A model generated the notes under the pieces. That model saw only the letters and a program-made list of their open reading frames with translations, ran no database searches and was not told the origin of the DNA. A DNA stretch of 64,000 nucleotides from Lethocerus indicus. Taxonomy: Eukaryota; Arthropoda; Insecta; Hemiptera; Belostomatidae. Below are positions 51,901-63,598 of this stretch, piece after piece (the stretch's first letter is position 1; every line of letters starts with the position of its first letter). Where the stretch lies: positions 4,509,637-4,573,636 of the forward strand of contig JACDQD010000010.1 in the NCBI GenBank assembly GCA_019843655.1. Reading direction: 5' to 3'. Both the position numbers and the translations under genes were made by a program.

Positions 51901-54417
51901 TGCGCGCACTCCACAAAAAATAAATGCTCATTACTGGTTTTTATATTTTGTTTGGGACACTTTTGAATACTCGCTTATATTTTTTTCTCAGATGATAGGG
52001 AGGGAGGAGAGATATGCAAAAAATATGCAAATTTATTACATACATTTTGTATACATTATAATAATAGGATTCGTGTATCGTGTAACCACTGTTACCTTAA
52101 CTCTAACATCTGACCCTGATCTTATACTAACGTATCTGCCTGGCAGATTTATATTCTAGTCGTTGCATTATTGCGGTGAGGAAATAGCGCAGGAAAATAA
52201 CGGAAACGTGTTTTGTTCAGTTGAAATTATTTTGCGAGCTACTATTGAAGTACAGACATATCGAGTTTAGTGGCACAGATATGTCGAAGCTCGTATAATG
52301 GACTGTATTCGCCGAGTATCAAAACGCACGATGAAATGTTTGAAATACAAAATCCGACATTGTTTCGTCTCGTTTTTCATGGCGACTTTTAACGCCCCGT
52401 CACAGCCCAGTATTATACAATAGAAAAAAGGGAGCGTATTAGGTGTACAGTTCGACCGGGGATTCCTCGAAAACTGGATGTCCGCCATATCGGATATCAT
52501 TTGTGGCAGAGGAGCGTTAACAAAAAACAGGAAAAAACCCTATTATCGGTTTTTCGGACGGATCAGTGTGAAGGGAGAAGACAATGGTGGACCACCACGG
52601 GTCTTTCACGCTCTTCAATACCGTCATTAGGGCCCGATTACGGTCACAATGGAATTACACACGCCCGTGTTGCGATGATTCTCTTCCAGCCCAGGATTGT
52701 TGACTGACAAAAAACAATAATGGCTCCGTTTAAAATGTCGGGTCGTGACAGTTTACGGCCGTTATCACGCGACCGTCTGGAAAGGTGTCTGCGGCCATTC
52801 TAACTGTTGTCTAATAGTGACGTGAAAACCTACACGTATTTCAATGCGTGAACGTTTTTTTTTAATATGTAAATTTTAAATACACGCCAGATCCCGCAGC
52901 GCTCACTAGAAAAGTCAACGCTTTTTAAGAGACAATAAGAGCGGGATATCGCAGTGCTCACACCGTGTTCCAATTATACGCTACACTGAGATAGATATTC
53001 CGAAACAGATCTCTGTAAAATTCAAAACGAGCTCACTATCTTAAACGACACACGTCTATTCCAAATAATATAAAGAACATATTCGTATTTATGGGCCTAA
53101 CTAGAGCTTAAATAGACTAAAGACCCTTAAGGCTTATTCTTGCCGTTGTTTTCTCCCCGCGAATCTTATGGATACTTTTTCCTCGATTCCAAGCAATCAC
53201 CCTACCCCCTACCCTACCTAAAGGGTGAATCGTGTTATTTCCGTCCTATTTTTTCGAACCCTTTTCCACCGAGTTATACACCGTCCGATTAACTGGCGGA
53301 CCCGCCACGCCGACCGAGAGAAGGCGACTTCCATATAAAACACGAGGAGGTGGGATCCGAGTGATTGATCGAGCCCGATGAGATTCTCATATTCCTTCGA
53401 CGTTGGGGCCCCAAAATGTATTTTTTTTGGGGGGGGACCAAAGGAAGGTCGAGTCACGTCCTACGTCCGGGGCCCCGGGTAAGATTGATACAGCTTGAGT
53501 TTGTCCAGCCCCCACTATGATTTCCTAACCTATTTTATTCCCCCTTTTGCCTCAAGTAAATAATTGAGGTCCTCTTCTTATTGGATGAAATTCAATGTTG
53601 CCGAACGCTTTTGCAGAGAATAGAATTGAAATTGTTTCTTTGGGGAAGGGCATCATTATTTCCAAGTTACTTTTTTTGGGGAGTACACATCGTCAGAAAT
53701 AAATTGCTGTACAAAGATTATAACTTGTAATCTCAAGCATTGAATTCTATCTCAATTAATGTAATGTATGCGGTCTTAATCTTTCATACGGACATATTTG
53801 GTGGTTATTACATTTTATAGCGTGTTTGTAACATAACTAAGGTCATAATGATGGTGCTGCATTAAAGCGGTACTGAAAAGGATAAGCGGTAGTAGTAATG
53901 ATCGATAAAAAATATTCTGTAAGCGTGTAAGCCCCTAATAAATTGTCTAAAGCCGCTGTAGAAACCTTTGAAATATTAAGATGTTAGGGAATACGATGAT
54001 TCTAAAATTACTGACTTCAGTATTATGTATTCGACTCCGTTAATTTTTTATTATTTAAGGGTTTATTTCTGATGAAGGCGGCAGGAAGTTTTCTCGAGTA
54101 CAGGACCTACGGGGTTAACTAGAATCTGTTCCAACATTTGTCCCAGTTAGCGGGCGAGTATGTGTCTGCTGGGATGATAGATGCGTGCCCCTAAGCGATC
54201 GATGACTTCCTCCCGATGCCGGGATGGGCAGACAATGGACAATGGCCTCTTTCTGTCCCTCCAAGGACATATGGATCTCTGCCCGCAGGGGGAGGGGGTA
54301 GCCTGAGAGGAGCCTGACAAGATTAATAGTCCCGGCCGAGGGAAGATCCGGTAGCAGGCCTAAACTTACGAGTCTAAACCGCTCCTCAAACCGACCCAAG
54401 GTATTAACACCTCTAAT

Positions 54418-54421
<4 letters not shown>

Positions 54422-54464
<43 letters not shown>
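54422..54464. repeat. (AT)21 microsatellite
   Basis: A perfect 43-bp AT repeat, flanked by CATAT and TACACG. Confidence 0.95.
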
Positions 54465-54467
<3 letters not shown>

Positions 54468-57400
54468 GACGACAAGAATGAGGACGCCATTCAATAACAA
54501 AAAAAAAGGAAAGGTATATAAGGTTTCCTGGCCTGCGTTCAAATATTGCCTGTAGTTGGTTCCGTAATGTCCCATTTAATGTCAGATTTTCATCTTAATT
54601 GTCAAATTTATCGAATTATTTCGGGCTTGTACGAATTTGTATGGGAAAACTGTACTAATACTGCCGTCAGGCTGTGCAAACTGATGTTATAAAACTCGTG
54701 GTCTAAAACACGGGGTTCGTTACTCTAGCTAAAGGCCTGCGTACTTTCTAGGTCTATATCGAACCCTATGGTACTCGTTCCCTAAAAAAACCAGATATCC
54801 TAGGATAGATGAACATAAGTTGTGGGATTTCTATCTTTTTTTTATCATTTGACCCTTTAATAATTGATAATTGCAAAATATTTCCCGGCAAATCAGACCG
54901 TATTGTATGCAGAAATTACATCGCCGGTTGTTCGTTGCGTCGGGATCTGCTTTGTGGGGGAGGTGCCCCTGTCAGAGCGTTTCAACCCGTATATGTATGT
55001 ATGTATGCGAGTATGAGTTATTAAAGAGTGGTATTAGGGGGAGAGAGTACGGGGCCCCCGGTGGGGCGGCGCCCCCTGAATATTGATGCGGTGTGTGTGG
55101 TGGGGGGGGGAGGGTTGCAGACCGATAGGGGCGAATAAATTGTCGCTGGCTCCCGGTGGCGCCCCTTTCCCGCTTTTCCTTCATCTTCCCCTTTATACCT
55201 GTTCCCCGCCCTCCCTTTCGCTCCGTATTTCGGTCCGCTATTAGTCATAATATCGGGGCTCAGGATTAGACTCCCAATCCGAAGGGGGGGGGGGAGTTCT
55301 GAACTGAGGCTGCTACAGCTGAAACTTGAGAGTAGACCCTCTTAGTCCAGGAAAACCACATAAGTGCATCCATTTTAACCACCATTTTAAGTGCAACTTA
55401 AATCTGAAACTATATTTAAACGATTTGATCTCTGAGCAAATATCACCGGTTTTAGGATGCAGAACCTATGTTGGCGATAAGCGGAAGTTTCGATTCAGGC
55501 TTGGGAGGGGAAGAAAATCATTAGGGGTGGGGGTTGAATTGAGAATGACAAGGTGGGGGAGATATTAGCTAAGGGCGAGCCTCCCACCGGGTATCCGGAG
55601 TTAGCCTTACACGCCCATATTATGAGTAATAACGGGGAGATGAACCTCATAGGGGTGGCAGATAGAAAGGGAGGGTGTAGCCAATGATCAGTGTTACTTT
55701 ACCACAGTTCACAGGAATATTTTAGGAACTTACACAAGGAGCTACTGCTGGGGGTTTCATAGGCCTACGTACGACACTCCTTTACTACGGGGATTTCCAC
55801 GCGGTCTAACGTGGGGTTATTTAGTCACACGATTTATAATAATATCATATAAATAGTAGATAATATAATCATTATTTATTTATATTATAGTATTCTATGA
55901 GTTATTATGTTGTATTATCAGAGTGTAGTATATAGACAAGTTATAGAATATTGGAAAGGTACAAATAGTTCTTGAGGGAGATGAATGTGTACAAGGAGAT
56001 TCGAATATAAATGTTGGGGTTTTTGTAAGAGAGAATTGGGTTGCGGAATGTAAGCCTCGGTTTTGGTATTCAGAGTTGGGCTCTTCTCTAGGCTGAGATG
56101 TATGTCCCTGGGAGGAATTGATTGAGGTTCAGTGCGGGAGCTGGGTCCCTGCCAGGCTGCTTCACCCCGGCCGCCTCAGTTATTAACTCGGGCTGGTATA
56201 GATAACATACGAGACGTGGACCATTCAGTGAAACCATAGTACTAAAGACACCGCAAGATTCCATATATAAAATTTTCTCGTTTGAAATAATTCTCACGAT
56301 GGTAAAAATGTCGGTTTTTGTTATTAAGTACTGTGTTGAATAGGCACCAAATTTATCTAATGTTTTGTAGAAATTTTTATTCTCTGCTAGTAAATATATT
56401 TACATTGATATTGTGTAGAATACGAAGTTCTACGAATTCCGGAATTTAATATAAAACGAGTTGGTGTAAAAAATCGCGTCCCAATCTTCAATCATGTTTA
56501 TGTAATTTTTGCCACACGTTTATGCAGTCCTCGCAGAGTCGTTTCTCCTCTGGAGTTTATATAGTTGGGAAATTTTCGCCAAAATGCCGTCTAAATTCGG
56601 GGGATCTCGTCTCGGGCTTTAAAGCGGCGTTTCCTTTTCCGCCTTTCGGGGGAAAAATATTTTCCCCAAGTTTCTCGGAGTCCTCTGCCCCGGCACCCCC
56701 CGGATTAAAACATCAATTTCGCCGGGGTGAAGGAGCCGCCCGCGCAGAACCGGATGAATTAATCAAATACCCCCGCGGAGTCGGGGGTGGATTTATACGA
56801 CCCCCTGTTCTTCCCCCAGTCTTATTAAATTATAATATTCGGGGAGGCCGAGGGAGAGTCCTCGGACGGAGAAAGAAAATCTCACGCTGGGAGGTCACGT
56901 TTCAACCGGCGTTCAAACCAATTTAGTGCGTTTCGTTGAAAGAGACGCAGCGGTAAATAGGCTTCCGCATTGTGGAATGTCGCTTGTAATCGATAAATTA
57001 ATTCATATTGTCCATCCCTTCGTAAGTAATTCCTGCAATATTAAAATCGAAATTACTTCATACTCCTCTTATTATACTAATATTATAGCAATGATTAAAT
57101 ATCTTCGATAATCATTTCGATCCATTGTCAGAAATAATATCTATAATAAAATGGGGATTAGTATTGAAGAATAACAGAGAAAGTAAAATTTTTAATCCAT
57201 TTTGAACCGTAATAGAGTATATCCGCAGTTAAGAACATTTTAATACACGGTATTTAGTCTGTTCTGTTTCGACGACTGAAGGGGGTAATATAGGGGTATA
57301 ATATTTTATTTTTAATAATTTATTTAATTATTATTTAGTATAGCGAACTCTCTCTGGTTTGGGGGTGGCCTGAAAAACAAGATAAAGCATTTGTCCTAGC

Positions 57401-57993
57401 GCGGCCGAAACTGCGGACTCTTGAGTGGTTTGAGTTGTGAGCCTGTCAAAATGTGCCACGCTCTATTTCCCAGCACTGGAGTATAACTGGGGCGGCTATA
57501 GTTTCCTGGCCCCTTGGCTGTGGTTTTTGGCCCCCTCCCCCGCCCTCGCCCCCAAAAATATTCTTCCTCCCTCTCTAATTTCCTGCCGCCTTGTTGCGCC
57601 GCGACATGAAATATTGTGCCGCGTTGGAAGTCTTCCAGCAGTCCACTCTCCATTCTCTTCGCCTGTCTCTTTATCCCTTCCTCGACATCCCCTTTCAACT
57701 AATAGGCTCACTGAAGACGATAGTGGTAATGAGTGCGCACTGTTTTTTTTATCATAGGTTGGAAGCCTCGATAATTTACTGGAGAATCCGATACCGGTCT
57801 ATAAGGGGGGTGGAGAAAAAAAAACGGAGGGTGATCGAGTCCGATAACTTGGCTTTCATTTGCCTCCATTTGTGCAGTTCTGCTTAGCCGGCTGACTTTA
57901 CATGTGAGTCGACAGGTCGCGAATTTATTTTGAAAGGATTCGATTGCCGGCGTTAGATAAGCGGCTGGAAGTGCGTGCTCCTTTTGCCGCCGC

Positions 57994-58017
57994 TGGTGGT
58001 GGTGGTGGTGGTGGTGG
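57994..58017. repeat. (TGG)8 microsatellite
   Basis: Eight perfect TGG units. Apparent minus-strand frames encode His or Pro runs here, but they lack any flanking coding signature, so the repeat is taken as non-coding. Confidence 0.92.
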
Positions 58018-58520
58018 CTCAACTTCAAACGGCAGAGCCTCCTTGATTAATTCGGGGTAAGGTGGAGGCCCTATCTTGGCCGGGCCATCTCTTAACGGTC
58101 CTCTCAGGTTCACTCACCGCTCTCGTCACCCTGTCCACTCGACTTTTCAAGCCTGACGGTATTAAATTTTGGTCCGAACCTCTTTATTTTCTTAACTTAT
58201 ATCGGGACTTTCTCACGAGGCTTATAATTTTTTAAAAATTACTACTCGATTTCTGACAGTCGCGTACTTTTATAATGTAGTTTGAATCATCTTATAATTT
58301 TTAATACATGTTATGTGGTCTACGAAGGTTTGGAATACCTTAGTGTTCTCGATCTGCTCACCGGTCTAGCAAAATACTAAAGTCGTGTTGCATTACGTAG
58401 GTGGTTACAGCTTGAGTATTTCCATTAGCTGCATATATACTAGTCGCCTTTGAATTTTGGTGCATTGTCGAGTAAAAATTCCAACGAAAAATCCTGTTCG
58501 TTTGAGTTGCATCGCCTGCT

Positions 58521-58539
58521 TATGCTCTTTTTGAGCATA
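58521..58539. repeat. 7-bp hairpin with T5 loop
   Basis: TATGCTC (58521-58527) and GAGCATA (58533-58539) pair around TTTTT. It is small and may be chance. Confidence 0.5.
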
Positions 58540-58603
58540 GTCTAAAGAATTTTTTCATTCTGTCCAGACGTATCTTGCATTTCCATCCTGTGTAACATTA
58601 TGT

Positions 58604-58630
58604 ACTGTAACATTGTAGTTTTGTTACAGT
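58604..58630. repeat. 9-bp hairpin
   Basis: ACTGTAACA (58604-58612) and TGTTACAGT (58622-58630) are exact reverse complements around a 9-nt loop. A further TGTAACATT just upstream (58591-58599) repeats part of the left arm, suggesting the remnant of a small repeat element. Confidence 0.65.
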
Positions 58631-58700
58631 GTTTGTCTGTTTGTGTAGGGAAAACAGTTGCTCGAAACATTGTCTTTGCTTAATCTTACTGTTTCCCCAC

Positions 58701-58724
58701 ATTAAGCCCATGTATTAAGCCCAT
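58701..58724 (+). repeat. Tandem ATTAAGCCCAT duplication
   Basis: Two exact 11-bp copies (58701-58711 and 58714-58724) are separated by GT, giving a 13-bp period. Confidence 0.8.
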
Positions 58725-59244
58725 TAATATTTTTTTATATCACGATTAAATTCCTAATTATATGTTAAAATGTTTATTCTGTGCACTCGAGATTGGTGCA
58801 GTTCTTTGGGGATAAGACGAATGAATATTGCATTGAGATTATTGGCACTAAGTTATCCGTCTTATTTTTTATTTCCTGCCACTTTTATTTCCGTTCGTCC
58901 CCGGCTCTTCATGTCGATCGTGTCCATGATAATCGTAATGACCGCGGGTCATGCCCGTCTTACGATGGGCGGATGGAAATAAAGTAGTAGGGGTCGCGAT
59001 AACACTCGGTTTACATTCCCGCGGGGCTTATACCTGCCGAGGCGGTGTTCATTAAATTTGATATTAACTCTGTCGGAACGCCCAATGCAAATTTCGCGAC
59101 AAGTTTCAATTTTCCTTCTCCCCTTCGATACCTTATATTGAATAAAAAATCAATTTTTCAGATTATAAATAACGGCCTATGGATTGTAGGCATCAGACGT
59201 ACTGTGTTTTCGTAACGACTTTTTCTTTATTATGAATCCTTGCG

Positions 59245-59246
<2 letters not shown>

Positions 59247-59292
<46 letters not shown>
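59247..59292. repeat. (AT)23 microsatellite
   Basis: A perfect 46-bp AT repeat. Confidence 0.95.
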
Positions 59293-59297
<5 letters not shown>

Positions 59298-60296
59298 CTT
59301 CCGCATAAAAATTAACTTTATAAATTCCTTTCGCTGGCAGTTTTCCGGTATTTTTTTATCAACAGTTGTTTCGAAGTTTCGCTAAGAGTGTAGTATAAAT
59401 ATAAATATGGGCCGAAAACTGCTCCCGGACATTTGTTTTTATAATGGCCGTCGGAATCAGTGGAGCATTTAAGCCGCTGGGTCCGAAAAAGAAAGAAGCG
59501 CCGCAAGGAGGACCTTTCCAAAACTTGGCCCTTCCGAACATTTAGTGAATAAGAGAGGGCAGACGAGCGGTCTGCAGGAGAAGTGGCGCAGTGCGAAACT
59601 ACAACCGGTCTGTATATTTCTTTGCGAGTACTCCTGCGTAATATTCCTGTTCGGGGCATTGTTCCCAATGGCCGGACTCCAGGCACTAATCAAGCCTTCA
59701 CGTCGCCTGGCCGATATTTCTGGCAAACGGCCTAACAGCGATCGAACCTGAGAACTATTGCCAGTTGGATTTATTTACTGCCGAGAAATAAAAGTGAAAC
59801 CGGTACATTGCGTGCACTCCTTTCCATTTCCCTTCTCTCACATGTATTCTCTCCAATTTATTTCCGATGTTTCTGTTTTTATAATACACCCTAAGAATCT
59901 ATAGCTTAGTATTTTTATGTGTTTGCATACATATAGACTATGCTAAACACTATATAAAATACTATGTATGAATTTTTTATGAAGTAGGTTCTCAGAGGGA
60001 TACTTCATTACTATTTTGTGTTAAAATTACATATTTTCTTTTGGAATAATTGCCTTTTTTCATCGTAAATGTTTATGCTCTTTTTTTTCTTATCTATGCT
60101 AATTCGCTTATTTACTGTTTCTTATTACATCGGGTCCGTGTTTCTACTGTCGATTAACATATCAATGGCTTATTTCACTCACTCGTTTTGATGTTTTTGG
60201 CACAATATGTTGTATAAGCGGTTTTTGTTTGGAAGTTAGTGTATGGAATTATTAAATTGTAATGGAAAAGATGTATGATAAGGAGAAACTAGGTCG

Positions 60297-60314
60297 CTCT
60301 CCTCCTCCCATCTT

Positions 60315-60410
<96 letters not shown>

Positions 60411-60416
60411 CCCTCC
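60297..60416 (+). repeat. (TC)45 microsatellite in a long pyrimidine run
   Basis: A perfect 90-bp TC repeat (60317-60406) lies in an almost unbroken pyrimidine run from about 60297 to 60422. Such mirror-symmetric homopyrimidine tracts can form triplex (H-) DNA. In a plus-strand pre-mRNA it would be a long UC-rich ribbon able to bind many PTB-type proteins. The Ser-Leu and Arg-Glu frames on the two strands are artefacts of the repeat. Confidence 0.97.
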
Positions 60417-62491
60417 TTCTTTCACTCTCCGTCCTTTTATTTTGGGGGAAAAACCAATTTTCCCGGTTTGACCGGGTTTTCCGGTGTCGGTCGGGGTCTC
60501 ACTCGGGGAGTAGTTCATATTTTATGAAGGTCCCACGAAGCCGTGGTGAGGCCAGGTCCCCAACCCAGGCGAAGCGGTCCCGCCGCAGTTCACTCCTATT
60601 TTATCTCCCCGGAGCTAGTTCTTTTTTTTCATTCCATCCTCCTCCCGCTTTTTATTTCCTTTTAACTCCCTTCTTCCATTCCATAAATCCTATTCAATAA
60701 ACCGTCGGGCTCTTATCTGGGACGAGTATTGACGGTCGCCTATCATCCGGACGGGAAACTGGACCCCGTCGTATATAAACTCCGGATGAGTGCTTTTCGA
60801 CTCATTCTCCTCTTAATACTTTACTCGAGAAAATTATATAATTATTATAGTTCACAAACCGACGCCTCACAGTATTATACGATCTTATCCGAAGTTAGAT
60901 TAAGCTTCTCAAATTAATTCAACTTGGAGTTTTCAGGCATTTGAAGTCGAAACGTCGAACAAATATTTCTACGTTTCTAATCTTATATCCCGAAAACGTC
61001 CCACTGTTTCTTTTAATGCACAGAACTAAAAGTCATTAAAACCCTTTCTCTTAATAACGGAGCGCGTTTTAATCTTCCTTTACCGATAAAAGGCAATTAG
61101 CTCCGTGTGACGTTCTCAGAAGAAAGGTGCGGAGAATAAAAAAAGAATTGTGGGCCGGGGCAAAAATTCTGCGATTTCTCGAGTATCAGAGTAAAAGAGT
61201 TTTTTTCCTCCCCCCGGGCGGGTAATTTGAGGAGGCACCTCGGCGGTGTAATTAACGCGGGAGCTGCTTTTAATTTGGGAGCAAAGCTCACCGGTGTCCC
61301 TTTTTTTCTTCTTTGAAAGCCCCACGGGGGAGACAGAGGACGGCAAATACCTTTGGGAAGGATTAAGGCTGGACGCCGCGGGGACAAGCCCCCAGGTAGC
61401 AAACCGAGGCCTAGGGCCTTTTTCACCGCCCTTCCTAGTTTAGTATCCGTTCACCCCACGACCGGTCAAGTGCCGGTCTCAAGTTTAAAGTACGAAGTTG
61501 TTTCAGTGAGCATAGTTCCGTCCCGTGGAGTTGAGCGGTAGGGAAGTGAAAGCTCGCTAGGGGAGAAACAGAGAAATCGCTTTCCGGTAAGGACCGTTGT
61601 TTCAGCTAAGCTAAACTAAGTTCGGAATATCATCGCTCTTCAGATCTTCACCGCTCGGCAGTTTCGGATTTGGATTCTCGCCACCGCCAGTAGCTAATAA
61701 TTGATTGCCGACTAGCGCCCGCATGGCACACGGAGTCGATTACATTTCAAACCACGATCTAACCCGTCCGATTTTTAATCGGTTTTATGTTCACGATATT
61801 AGAAGTGAGGGCATCCTTCGAAATCAATGCACACGTTCTAAGCAACGATTGCACGTTTCCCCCGCGATCGTGTTCCTCCCTTTTTTATTGAGCAGGCTCT
61901 TGATTGCAGTTTATACTTCTAAGACTGTCAGCAATATAGTGGAGTTGTGTTGTTAAGAGAACACGAGAGAAATTCGAAATCCCATTTGGTTTTTAATTTT
62001 AGGCGAAACAGTGAATTTCAGATCAAGATTCCTGCCTGGGTGTCCGAGTCATTGCTCTTTCTATTTTCTGTCCCCAGTTTGTGCAGACAGGATGCTAGGT
62101 GTTTAGTTTCTTCAGTAATTAACTGACTGGGCACTACTGACAATAACTAGAGTCCGAAACCTGTTCGATATTGGATCAAAGGAGAACGATTATACTAAAT
62201 TTTAAAACTGAATATAGCAGTCTTGCGAGTCATACTTGTTATTTTAGAAGGGATTTCTATTATCCAGATTGTCATAGCAGTATTTTATGAAATGTACATT
62301 TGTATATACATTGCGTAAATGAAAACCACCAGCTGGTATTCTAAAAAAGGGCATGAATAGCGAGCTATTTTTGTAAAAGCCGTTCAATATCGAGGCTTAT
62401 TGTTCTCATAAAACGACCCGAAGCTTTGTGAAAAAGCTGCCTCCGTTGTTCCCGCTCCAACTTTGCCCGGATTTCAATATATATTCAATCC

Positions 62492-62504
<13 letters not shown>

Positions 62505-62538
<34 letters not shown>
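62505..62538. repeat. (TA)17 microsatellite
   Basis: A perfect 34-bp TA repeat, preceded from about 62491 by degenerate TATG units. Confidence 0.95.
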
Positions 62539-62541
<3 letters not shown>

Positions 62542-63209
62542 TTTTAATTTTCAAATGTCTCGGATAGTCCAATTCTAGAATACGATCCCTTTAATTTATT
62601 TTTTCGTGTAGATAGGTTAATGTTGATTTCAGCTTGTTTTAATTGCAGTTTTGTTCTTTGTCTCATGACGTTTGTTTTTTATTTTAACAGGTCGGTAACA
62701 ATTTAACTTGGAGTTAAACCTTACGATGTGGGTAACTAAATAGTAATTTAAGTTCCTAGGAAGGGGGGGCCATGGTGTTATAAAACCATCATTTATTTGT
62801 GGTACATATTTCACTTTAACTAGGTTATCAATGTATATTATTGTTTACGTTGTGTGTATATATCTGAGTTTTTCTGTATACAATGAGTTTAATGTTATCG
62901 ACTAGTGTTTACAAGATGAATCGCTGGAATAGGATTCGATGTTTAAGAGATATTCAACCTTATTTTTGTCATAATCGAGTTGAAGTGAAAACTTTTCTTC
63001 GATGGAATAAATCTTTTTCCGTCGTCGAAGCTAAACGATCCTTGTGGTCTTCAGGTCTTGTATATTTGTGAGTGTCCGATATCAGTTAAAAAAATAAATT
63101 GATTAATGGCGCTAACAATTTGTCTTATTTACGTTCATAAAGTCGGACACGGGGGCTCGATCCGTTTTACGCTCAATTGGTTTCTGGCTGCGGTTTCTCT
63201 TTCCCTACA

Positions 63210-63249
63210 ACGTGCGTGCATGCATGTGTGTGTATGTGTGTGTATGTGT
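63210..63249. repeat. 40-nt alternating purine-pyrimidine tract
   Basis: Every base from 63210 to 63249 alternates purine and pyrimidine, mixing CG, TG, CA and TA steps, with (TG)n runs at its core. Tracts rich in CG and TG steps are the classical substrate for left-handed Z-DNA. It is probably a degenerate TG microsatellite. Confidence 0.85.
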
Positions 63250-63569
63250 CTTTTTGCCATTCAGCCGTATATCTCCGGCCCTACTAATTGGGCCCGGTTA
63301 AGATTGATTGAGCGGTTCCTATTTATTTATTTAGACCGATATTTGTCAGCCGCCGTTCTCGAATTTACACGGGCGTCACATTCGCTTTCCGAAAATAAGA
63401 CCGCCGTTGCGAAAGGCCGAGGATTGCGCAATTTTTCGGACTATAACTGAGTTATAGCCCTTTCCAAACGGGCCGGATATTTATCTCGCGAGAATTTGTC
63501 ACGATGAAAAACGGATTGTATTTCTTATAAATAGCGAGCTCCGAGAGAAAAGGTTTAACTCAGCTCGGC

Positions 63570-63598
63570 GTCTGGTATTAGCGTAATAAATGCCAGAC
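63570..63598. repeat. 11-bp bulged hairpin
   Basis: GTCTGG-TATTA (63570-63580) pairs with TAATA (63584-63588) and CCAGAC (63593-63598), with a GCG loop and a 4-nt AATG bulge. The flanking CGGC and GGCCG could extend pairing weakly. It is too short to be a convincing miRNA precursor. Confidence 0.55.

Larger units (their letters stand above)
48842..54421. other. Non-coding stretch after ratchet site 2
   Basis: No gene is recognised; open frames are at most 102 codons. A pyrimidine tract with TTAG ends at 49957 and is followed by GTAAAA, a poor regenerated 5' site with no second downstream site. A palindrome cluster lies at 50396-50456. A tRNA-like A box occurs at 51838-51852. Two octamer-like motifs (ATGCAAA and ATGCAAAT) lie in tandem at 52014-52032. 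CCCTA-rich sequence at about 53200-53220 is too short and irregular to call an interstitial telomeric repeat. Confidence 0.6.
54465..60296. other. Non-coding stretch with GC-rich pockets
   Basis: No gene is recognised. The longest frame (134 codons, 56522-56926, plus) lies in a CpG-rich, Gly/Pro/Arg-biased pocket and shows no known domain. Other GC-rich pockets are at about 54940-55260 and 57410-58130. Very AT-rich DNA occurs at about 55820-55960 and 57110-57330. Small structures include G11 (55284-55294), (TGG)8 (57994-58017), hairpins at 58521-58539 and 58604-58630, a 13-bp-period direct repeat at 58701-58724 and (AT)23 at 59247-59292. Confidence 0.6.

Noticed and set aside
53195..53222. 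CCCTA-rich sequence as an interstitial telomeric repeat
   Set aside because: Only about three irregular units; too short and degenerate.
56522..56926. 134-codon Gly/Pro/Arg-rich frame
   Set aside because: Composition-driven; no domain, signal peptide or splice context.
59735..59755. Minus-strand GGTTCGATC, a tRNA B-box match
   Set aside because: No A box or acceptor stem can be found.
60262..60700. Ser-Leu and Arg-Glu repeat proteins
   Set aside because: Pure translation of the (TC)45 microsatellite.
62670..62695. TTTTTTATTTTAACAG followed by GTCGGT
   Set aside because: Convincing acceptor tract, but GTCGGT is not a plausible donor and no exon-like frame follows.
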